Origin: VMSU01 sp031400755
GTDB lineage: Bacteria > Desulfobacterota > Desulfobulbia > Desulfobulbales > VMSU01
Length of the DNA stretch: 5,212 nucleotides
Reading direction: 5' to 3'
Assembly: GCA_031400755.1 (NCBI GenBank)
Contig: JANNQL010000112.1
Coordinates: 1-5,212 of the forward strand
Under the pieces are notes generated by a model. The model did no database searches and was not told where the DNA came from. It worked only from the letters and a program-made list of their open reading frames with translations. Both the position numbers and the translations under genes were made by a program. Position 1 is the first letter of the stretch; each line of letters begins with the position of its first letter. Shown here one piece after another: positions 1-5,212 of this stretch.

Positions 1-1147
1 CGGAGCCCATGACCCCGGCCACAATATCGCCGCCGACATAGCTCGACACTGCCGGAAACATCAGGGCCAGGGCGTGGGGGGGCAGATCGAGGCCCAGCTC
101 CGAGGCCCGAAACGGCGGGAAGAAGGTCGATACCGGCACGTAGGGGGCCCGCCTGATATTGTCCGGCTCCAGATTCAGGAAGAGATGGGTCATGGTGGTG
201 TTGGCGGCGATGGTGATTGAATTGATTTCGTCGACTGAAATTCGATCAGTAGGCCGCCCCGTGTTAGGCACGGCGCGCTCCAGGAGCCGCTTGATGATGC
301 CGTTGATGGTGCTCACCACCAGCTCGTTCATCTTGGCCAGACCGTGCGGTTTTTCAGCGTACATAATCCGCGAGATGACGTCCTCGCCATAGCTGATCTG
401 GCCGTTATAATCGCCCTCCTCGGCAAGAACGATGCCGCTGTTTAAATCCAGCAGCTGGCCGTACACCGTGGTGGTGCCAATATCGATGGCCAGGCCGAAA
501 TTACGGCTGCGCCAGCAGCCGGGCTGAATATTGACGATATAGGTCTTGAATTTTTCATTGACCGGGCGACCGACAGTCACCGTCACCAAAAAGTCCCCCT
601 CGCGCATGACCCGTCGCACCTTGCGCAGCACCGGCAGGCTGGCCACCATGTGGTGCAGATTGTACTGATCGGCCAGGCCCTGGATCAGGCGTCCGGCATC
701 GGCCCGGTTGTCCTCCGGGCTTGGCGGATTGAGCTCCAGACAGATCTTCTCCACCGGCGGCTCGAAGATGCCCTCCTGCTTTAAGCTGTCCATGGCGAAG
801 GCATGCATCCTGGCCCGGTGTCGCTTTTCCGGCACGGCGGTTGACAGGACCCCGCCGCTGATCCCCGATTCCTGGGGGATCCTGACCGTCAGGTCGCCAG
901 TTACCAGGGCGACACAGGCCTGGCGGTAGCCGGCCGCATAATCGGCAGCGCTCAACTTCTCGCTCCGGCCGCCTTCGACCTCGCCCTGCTCGACAATCAC
1001 CCGGCACTTGCCGCAGACCCCGGCCCCGCCGCAGGAGGCGTTGATATGGAGGCCTGCGTCGCGCGCCGCCTTGATCAGACTGGTCCCTGGCGCTACCGCC
1101 ACTTTGCGGTTGCTGGGTAAAAAGGTAATGGTGTGTTCGGTGGTCAT
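1..1147 (-). CDS. RACo-like [2Fe-2S] ASKHA-domain protein (corrinoid protein reductive activator family), C-terminus outside window
   Basis: The first 382 codons are present; the rest lies beyond the left edge (full family members run to roughly 600 residues). Seen: an N-terminal plant-type ferredoxin domain with C39-x5-C45-x2-C48 and C78, the usual [2Fe-2S] ligand spacing. A linker and middle region span about 100-215. An actin-like (ASKHA, DUF4445) domain starts at about 217, with phosphate-1 motif DIGTTT (222-227), YGEDVISRI (253-261), AANTTM (314-319) and YVGGDI (370-375). Known of the family: such proteins use ATP hydrolysis and the iron-sulfur cluster to return accidentally oxidised Co(II) corrinoid to Co(I) in methyltransferase systems. 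The substrate here is inferred; no corrinoid protein or methyltransferase is in the window. The ATG at 1147-1145 is the first in-frame start and places the ferredoxin fold at the N-terminus, but the Shine-Dalgarno upstream is weak and an A8 tract precedes it. It starts 48 bases after the protease stop, with no terminator visible in the gap. Confidence 0.88.
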   Translation of the reverse strand, partial: MTTEHTITFLPSNRKVAVAPGTSLIKAARDAGLHINASCGGAGVCGKCRVIVEQGEVEGGRSEKLSAADYAAGYRQACVALVTGDLTVRIPQESGISGGVLSTAVPEKRHRARMHAFAMDSLKQEGIFEPPVEKICLELNPPSPEDNRADAGRLIQGLADQYNLHHMVASLPVLRKVRRVMREGDFLVTVTVGRPVNEKFKTYIVNIQPGCWRSRNFGLAIDIGTTTVYGQLLDLNSGIVLAEEGDYNGQISYGEDVISRIMYAEKPHGLAKMNELVVSTINGIIKRLLERAVPNTGRPTDRISVDEINSITIAANTTMTHLFLNLEPDNIRRAPYVPVSTFFPPFRASELGLDLPPHALALMFPAVSSYVGGDIVAGVMGS

Positions 1148-1687
1148 AGGCTCGCTGTTTTTTTTGTTCTTTAAGTTACCGTAAAATGGTCTAGTTCAAA
1201 CATACTCTAAGCCTGTAAGCCCAATAAGGTTGATATTCTGCTGGTTGAGTGTCGAGTCAGCAGCCAATACACCCAACTCCCCAAATGTTATACCACTATT
1301 GAGCATATCAATAAATGGTTGTGCTTGTTCGGCTAAAGGCGCGTTGCCTGCAACATTGGTCCAAAGTAGATTCACCACCTGTTGCGGCGTCGTAGCCTCG
1401 GCTACGCTAATGGCAAGTGCCGCTAAATCGACATAGGCCATGCCTCCGTCAAGTAGTTCAATCCCTACCCCTGCATAAGCTTTATTGGAAACGCTGGCGG
1501 GGCCAAACGCGGCCCCCAGTAATTTTACTGTATTGCCGGCAGCGCCACTCAGGTCAAGTGCTAGACTTATATCGCTAAACCGGAGTCTCTCAATACCGGT
1601 CAGAGAATCAAATCCGTCAGTACCGCCGCTCACGGTGAATCCCGATGCTGTTGCAGACACAATATAGGCAGCCCGGTTGTCACCATA

Positions 1688-1795
1688 GACTGCCACATCG
1701 ATCCCGTTCCCGCCAGTCAAAGTGTCATTTCCTGCCCCACCGGTGAGTGTATTGTTGGAATCGTTGCCGATCAGCGTGTCATCACCGTTGCCACC
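1688..1795 (-). repeat. RTX (GGxGxDxUx) calcium-binding nonapeptide repeats
   Basis: Four consecutive nine-residue units are encoded here: GGNGDDTLI, GNDSNNTLT, GGAGNDTLT and GGNGIDVAV. The first, third and fourth keep the glycine-rich GGxGxD core; the second is degenerate. Such repeats form a parallel beta-roll that binds calcium outside the cell and is typical of type I-secreted proteins. They lie in the second frame of the broken metalloprotease, between the catalytic domain and the secretion-signal region. Confidence 0.85.
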
Positions 1796-2419
1796 TATGG
1801 CATTTTCAATCACGGCGTCATAGGCAATAGCGAGATTATCGGTGCCGTCATACGTTGCGGTTGGAGGAGGATCATCCCACGTGACGCCAAGTGGTAATGG
1901 ATCGGACTCAATAGTGATCTTAGAAAAATGCCCCTGTTGCAAATCGATGATGCAGCCCTTCGTGAAGTTCGAGCTTGATATGGTGTCGGTCCCGCCTGCG
2001 TCCCAGATTGTCCTTAAAAAAGGCGTGGAGGGATCGAAGGAATAAACGTCATCTCCGGTTCTGTAAGTCAGATTTGCACCGTAGAGGTGTTGAATTGCCA
2101 TAACGTCATATAACATCGGCGTATCAGGCTCGACATCGAAGGATCGCCAGGCATGTGAACCGTCTGTATTCGTGCTAATCTGGAGGAATAGACTGTGAGG
2201 GTGTTTTGCATAGGACATCACGGTGTACTGATTGGAGTCCTGATCGACTTGAAGAACAGGATAACCCTCAAAGGAGTGTTTAAATCCCAAGGCGTGACCA
2301 ATTTCGTGAATTAAACCAATGAAATTATGGGACCCCTCTGTCCAATCAGGGTCAGTGTTAGCCGTACTGATCCAGATGTCGCCGCCCGAAGCAAGATAGG
2401 AACTGGGCGCATAGGCCCA

Positions 2420-2460
2420 TCCCCATACCTGCTGGCTTTCGTCGGCGGAGTCCAGGCCAA
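2420..2460 (-). other. Frameshift point in the metalloprotease
   Basis: Homology-like sequence switches from the frame of GDIRLAW (ending with the Trp codon at 2454-2452) to the frame of DSADESQQVWGWAYAPSS, which starts around 2452-2450. The change is -1, equivalent to one lost base (or two gained) in the coding strand. Both frames are free of stops on each side of the switch, so the junction cannot be placed to the exact base. There is no homopolymer or X-XXY-YYZ slippery heptamer at the site, so programmed slippage is unlikely. Confidence 0.75.
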
Positions 2461-2805
2461 GCGGATATCGCCGACATTTGAAGCCGTATCGGCAACTTCC
2501 TGAAACTGGAGGTTGCCGACATTGGCCCAGGCCTGCAAGGCGCTTCGGGCTGCGTCCTGTTCGGTAGCGTCAAGACCGTAGGCAACGAGGTATTCATTGA
2601 GCGGAGAGTAATTTTCTGGGCCAGTTGGTCCGGAAAAGGTTGCAGTGCCGGAAACAAAGGGGAAACTGCAGGTCAAGGTTGCCCCAGTCCCTACAGCACC
2701 TCCCCATTTGGAACCGTAGAGGAGCGCATTGACCTGTAAAGAACCTGTAAGTGATAAATTATAGGTGGCACTGCTTGAAGAGGTTGGTGCTGGCATGAAA
2801 ATAAG

Positions 2806-2812
2806 CCCCTTT
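2806..2812 (-). promoter_or_regulatory. Shine-Dalgarno for the metalloprotease start
   Basis: The coding strand reads AAAGGGG, nine bases before the ATG at 2796-2794. This decides the start over a TTG at 2847, which would add 17 residues, lies inside an inverted repeat and has no comparable ribosome binding site. Confidence 0.65.
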
Positions 2813-2829
2813 CGATAATGAAGCGGTAG

Positions 2830-2849
2830 TCTTGTTGACCCCAACAAGA
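2830..2849 (-). promoter_or_regulatory. Perfect 8-bp inverted repeat (hairpin or operator) in the protease leader
   Basis: TCTTGTTG at 2830-2837 is the exact reverse complement of CAACAAGA at 2842-2849, with a four-base spacer. In the transcript this would be an 8-bp stem with a GGGU loop, ending 17 bases before the Shine-Dalgarno. No T-run follows it on the minus strand, so it is not an intrinsic terminator. It could be an mRNA leader hairpin or a repressor half-site pair; the sequence does not say which. Confidence 0.45.
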
Positions 2850-2891
2850 GCTGAAACTGTATGTGCTGTTAAAAAAGTAACGGGATAGCTA

Positions 2892-2911
2892 AGCAGGCTC
2901 GCTTACCTGCT
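2892..2911 (-). terminator. Weak stem-loop just after the antiporter gene; terminator uncertain
   Basis: AGCAGG and CCTGCT form a perfect 6-bp stem around an 8-base loop, starting five bases after the antiporter stop codon. A six-T run on the coding strand (2876-2871) lies 15 bases beyond the stem. That is too far for a canonical Rho-independent terminator, so this may only be a 3'-end stabilising structure or chance. Confidence 0.22.
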
Positions 2912-2916
2912 AACCA

Positions 2917-4161
2917 TCAATTTTCATCCACAAAATGCCGCATCAACGGGGCGCTGGTGATGCTGGTGACCAAGGCCATCACGACCAGGGCCACAAAGAC
3001 CGGCTGGCTGATGATGCCGGCCTCGAAGGCCAGACTGCCGAGGATGATTTCCATGGCCCCGCGGGCATTCAGGCCGAAACCAACGGCCAGGGCATGGCGC
3101 CCCGACATGCCACCCAGACGGGCGCCAAGGCCTGCGCCCAAGACCTTGCCGACAAAGGCCAGGACCAGGACGATGCCGACAATAAGTCCGTCGAAGTGCT
3201 GCATGAAGTTGACCTTGAGGCCAATGGAAACGAAGAACAGCGGCGCAAAAAAATTAGTCACAAACTGGTGAATGATTTCCCGGGCCTGTTCCCGCAGGTG
3301 GACCGAATCGCCGATGGCAATGCCGGCAATGAAGGCGCCGAGAATGGCATGGATATGAATGCTTTCGGTAAAGGCGGCCGAGAGCAGGCACAGGCCAAGG
3401 CTCATCGCCAGCACCCCGCCCGGCCAGGACAGCTTCGTTTGAATCCAGGGCAGAATGCGATTAAGCATGGGGCGTCCGATAATCAGCATAAAGCCACTAA
3501 AGGCCACAATATACATGATCGTGTGGCCTATCATACTCTTGTCTTGGCCCTGGCCCACCATCGACAGGATAAAGGAAAAAATGAGCCAGCCGGCGATATC
3601 ATTGAAGATGGCCCCAGCGATGATGACCATGCCGATATTGGTCCTGAGCATATTCATGTCCAACAGGATCCGGGCAATCACCGGCAGGGCCGAAATCGAC
3701 ATGGCCGTGCCGAGAAACAGGGCAAAGAGAAAATGGTTGGCGCTACCGCGCACGACGCCAAACCACTGCGGGAAAAGCCAGGCCACGGCAAAGCCGGTGG
3801 CAAAGGGCAGGACCATACCGCCGAAACCGGTGTAGATGGCGACCTTCCCCTGCCGGATGACCTGCGACAGTTGCAACTCCAGGCCGGCGACGAACAAGAG
3901 CATGATCACCGCCAGGGAGACAATGCCGTCAAGGGCGATGGATACATGGGCGTTAGTGGTAAGCGGGAAGAGGGCGTTGAAGGCGGCAGGGTACCATGTG
4001 CCAAGCACGGTTGGCCCGAGGACGATGCCGACCAAGAGCTCGCCCATCACCATGGGCAACCCCCATTTCTTGCCGAACTCGGCGACCATGCGCGACAGGA
4101 TCAGCATAGCGCTGATGGCCAAGAGCAGGATAATCAGATCGTCATGGGTCAGTTTGGCCAT
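2917..4161 (-). CDS. CPA2-family cation:proton antiporter (Kef/NapA-type membrane domain)
   Basis: This encodes 414 residues, almost entirely hydrophobic helices (about 12-13 membrane segments), in the inner membrane. Family signatures seen: GLPMVMGELLVGIVLGPTVLG near the N-terminus, a LLFVAGLELQL segment, TAMSISALPVIARIL, ILGAFIAGIAIGDS, FFAPLFFVSIGLKVNF, and a C-terminal GLNARGAMEIILGSLAFEAG. The probable ion-binding pair is Asn187-Asp188 (FNDIAGW), with Arg367 in the later RGAME helix. Known of the family: exchange of Na+ or K+ for protons in pH and ion homeostasis; the actual ion cannot be read from sequence. There is no C-terminal RCK/TrkA-N domain, unlike KefB/KefC, and the length matches a bare transport domain. 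It follows the universal stress protein gene by 48 bases on the same strand, so co-transcription is likely. An in-frame TTG at 4206, three bases after the Usp stop, would add 15 non-hydrophobic residues. ATG 4161 is preferred because the protein then begins just before the first helix, though neither start has a strong Shine-Dalgarno. Confidence 0.9.
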   Translation of the reverse strand: MAKLTHDDLIILLLAISAMLILSRMVAEFGKKWGLPMVMGELLVGIVLGPTVLGTWYPAAFNALFPLTTNAHVSIALDGIVSLAVIMLLFVAGLELQLSQVIRQGKVAIYTGFGGMVLPFATGFAVAWLFPQWFGVVRGSANHFLFALFLGTAMSISALPVIARILLDMNMLRTNIGMVIIAGAIFNDIAGWLIFSFILSMVGQGQDKSMIGHTIMYIVAFSGFMLIIGRPMLNRILPWIQTKLSWPGGVLAMSLGLCLLSAAFTESIHIHAILGAFIAGIAIGDSVHLREQAREIIHQFVTNFFAPLFFVSIGLKVNFMQHFDGLIVGIVLVLAFVGKVLGAGLGARLGGMSGRHALAVGFGLNARGAMEIILGSLAFEAGIISQPVFVALVVMALVTSITSAPLMRHFVDEN

Positions 4162-4209
4162 AGTATAATGGTCAGGCGCGCAAACACTCTGGGTAGCCGC
4201 CGTCAACGC

Positions 4210-5088
4210 TCAGTCAAGCCGGGAATGGACGATGAGCATGCTGCACGGCAGATCTTCAAGGATATACTCCATGTCATGGGTGAAGATGCGATCGATGAGG
4301 CCGTATTTGACATCAGGTGAATTGATCACCAGCAGGTCTGCTTGGCTCTCGCCGGCATATTGACGGATGGCATAGCCCGGCCTGCCGGGGATGATTTTTT
4401 CGGTGATCTGAATTCCGTCGGGGCAGCAACGGCTGACCATGGTGTGCACCTTATCGGCCTCGTCGCTGGTCAACTGTTTTTTGATCAGGGAGGCCTGGCC
4501 GGCAGTGCTGTCGTCAGCCATGACCATGGCCAAGCCAGGTTGATCAAGTTCGGTGACCACGGTAAGGTCATCACAACCAAGCTGCTTGGCGAAATACACG
4601 GCCGTGTTCATGGTGTGAACCGTCTTGGGGTTCTCGACGCCGCTGACGACCAACTTACGGAAGGAGGTGCCGCCGACCTTGGGCTCGGTGAGCAGGAGCA
4701 GGGAACATTTAGCGGCCCGGCTGATGCCCCGCGCCACCGAACCAAGATAATGGCGCAGCACATTTTCACGGCGTATGACCCCGAGGACTAAGAGATCGAC
4801 CAGATTGTCCTTGCAGAGTTTGAGCAGGGCCTTAACCGGATCGCCTTCCTGCCAGATCACCCGGATCTCATCCGTGTCGAGCCCTAAACGCTCACGAATC
4901 TGGTTCAAAGTGCTTTCGTTGCTTTGGGTCCGTTCACCGATGTGGATCAGCAGCAAGCGGGCGCCGAATTTCTCCGCCAACAGCTTGGCCTCGGCGAGGA
5001 CCGCTTCCAGCCGGGGAGAAAATGCCACCGCCACCCCGATGGTCTCGAACGGACAGGGTGGACGGCCTTTTAATTTACTGTAATCCAT
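4210..5088 (-). CDS. Tandem-domain universal stress protein (UspA superfamily)
   Basis: This encodes a soluble cytoplasmic protein of 292 residues with two Usp folds. Domain 1 spans about 12-136: it opens with TIGVAVAFSPRLEAVLAEAKLLAEKFGARLLLIHI, has the DLLVLGV strand and ends with LGSVARGISRAAKCSLLLL. Domain 2 spans about 142-289 and ends ILEDLPCSMLIVHSR. The ATP-binding signature G-2x-G-9x-G-S/T is partly kept in domain 1 (Gly103, Gly116, Ser117), but its second glycine is Arg106. Domain 2 lacks the signature. Known of the family: stress-responsive proteins, some nucleotide-binding and some regulators of partner proteins; no specific role can be assigned. The gene immediately precedes a CPA2 antiporter on the same strand, so a regulatory or co-expressed role in ion homeostasis is inferred. 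ATG 5088 is chosen because it precedes the first Usp strand by a usual short leader, with a loose AGGGCGG 11 bases upstream. An upstream GTG at 5145 would add 19 residues unlike the family. Confidence 0.88.
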   Translation of the reverse strand: MDYSKLKGRPPCPFETIGVAVAFSPRLEAVLAEAKLLAEKFGARLLLIHIGERTQSNESTLNQIRERLGLDTDEIRVIWQEGDPVKALLKLCKDNLVDLLVLGVIRRENVLRHYLGSVARGISRAAKCSLLLLTEPKVGGTSFRKLVVSGVENPKTVHTMNTAVYFAKQLGCDDLTVVTELDQPGLAMVMADDSTAGQASLIKKQLTSDEADKVHTMVSRCCPDGIQITEKIIPGRPGYAIRQYAGESQADLLVINSPDVKYGLIDRIFTHDMEYILEDLPCSMLIVHSRLD

Positions 5089-5135
5089 GATGATTGACAC
5101 CGCCCTGAGGAGAAGAAACGAATAAGCTTTTCCTC

Positions 5136-5164
5136 CAAATACCACATGGATTTTTGAGTGACAA
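5136..5164 (-). promoter_or_regulatory. Possible sigma70-type promoter for the usp-antiporter operon
   Basis: On the minus strand a TTGTCA (-35, five of six consensus) is followed after 17 bases by TATTTG (-10, three of six consensus). It lies about 48 bases upstream of the chosen Usp start. The -10 is poor, so this is only a candidate. Confidence 0.22.
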
Positions 5165-5212
5165 GGATTAAAGGGGCCAGATACCGTCTTGCCTCCAGCG
5201 GATGCCTTTTCC

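Larger units (their letters stand above)
1196..2796 (-). pseudogene. Serralysin-type (M10B) RTX zinc metalloprotease, broken by one frameshift
   Basis: Two overlapping minus-strand frames together encode one protease of about 533 residues once a single base is restored near 2452. Frame one (from ATG 2796) carries VNALLYGSKWGG, the pre-catalytic region and GDIRLAW. Frame two carries GDIW, then the metzincin zinc site HEIGHALGFKH (composite 164-174; three His ligands plus Glu165), the Met-turn VMSY (Met194, Tyr196) and DVMAIQHLYGAN. It continues with RTX nonapeptides (335-370) and a C-terminal domain ending LIGLTGLEYV, which resembles uncleaved type I secretion signals. There is no Sec signal peptide, as expected for ABC-exporter (type I) substrates. 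Known of the family: calcium-dependent extracellular endopeptidases; no exporter genes are in the window. As it stands, frame one runs out of frame to a stop at 2311 before reaching the zinc site, so no active enzyme would form. A sequencing indel would give the same picture. Base composition is lower in G+C than the flanking genes over much of its length, which suggests acquisition. Confidence 0.85.

Noticed and set aside
555..1007. A 150-codon minus-strand open frame rich in Arg, Gly and Pro
   Set aside because: It overlaps, in another frame, the ferredoxin/ASKHA coding sequence, which has clear motifs. It is a GC-rich shadow.
1148..1195. Possible terminator or promoter between the protease and RACo-like genes
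   Set aside because: The 48-base gap holds only an A8 tract on the coding strand, with no stem-loop and no convincing -35/-10 pair.
2440..2465. Programmed -1 ribosomal frameshifting in the protease
   Set aside because: There is no slippery heptamer, no homopolymer and no obvious downstream pseudoknot at the switch. A mutation or sequencing indel is the simpler explanation.
2358..2657. A 99-codon minus-strand frame across the protease frameshift region
   Set aside because: It is the third frame, matches neither half of the serralysin sequence and carries no motif, so it is not the bridge between the two parts.
4162..4209. Separate promoter for the antiporter between usp and antiporter genes
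   Set aside because: The gap is short, no -35/-10 pair is convincing, and co-transcription with usp explains expression.
2935..4320. A 461-codon plus-strand open frame, rich in His, Gln, Asp, Gly and Lys
   Set aside because: It is antisense to the antiporter and runs into the usp gene. Its hydrophilic composition is what the complement of a hydrophobic membrane-protein gene gives, and it has no recognisable domain.

Overview
The window holds four protein genes, all read from the minus strand, and little intergenic space. Most of the DNA is GC-rich: hand counts give 43/60 G+C at 1021-1080 and 42/60 at 3061-3120. The gene set is a corrinoid-activator-type ASKHA ferredoxin protein, a universal stress protein next to a CPA2 antiporter, and an RTX metalloprotease. 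This fits an anaerobic or facultative Gram-negative bacterium. A Desulfobacterota-like host is my best guess from family knowledge, but nothing in the sequence fixes the taxon.

In the direction of transcription (right to left), the layout is as follows. (1) A tandem-domain universal stress protein starts at 5088. (2) A stand-alone CPA2 (Kef/NapA-type) cation:proton antiporter of about 414 residues follows 48 bases after the Usp stop, almost certainly in the same operon. (3) A 120-base intergenic stretch carries two inverted repeats and a good ribosome binding site. (4) A serralysin-type (M10B) RTX zinc metalloprotease follows. Its reading frame is broken by one -1 shift near 2452, inside the catalytic domain, and much of it is AT-richer than its neighbours (27/60 G+C in two sampled lines). 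(5) After only 48 bases comes a protein with an N-terminal plant-type [2Fe-2S] ferredoxin domain and a C-terminal actin-like ATPase domain (RACo / DUF4445 family). It runs off the left edge of the window.

The Usp-antiporter pair looks like a stress-linked ion or pH homeostasis operon. The RACo-like protein would reactivate an oxidised corrinoid protein of a methyltransferase system that is not in this window. The protease looks like a secreted-enzyme gene lodged between these units. It is either decaying or affected by a sequencing indel. I found no RNA genes, CRISPR arrays, insertion sequences or clearly novel system. The observations most worth a second look are the frameshifted protease, the perfect hairpin in its leader, and the degenerate nucleotide-binding motif of the Usp beside an antiporter that has no regulatory domain of its own.
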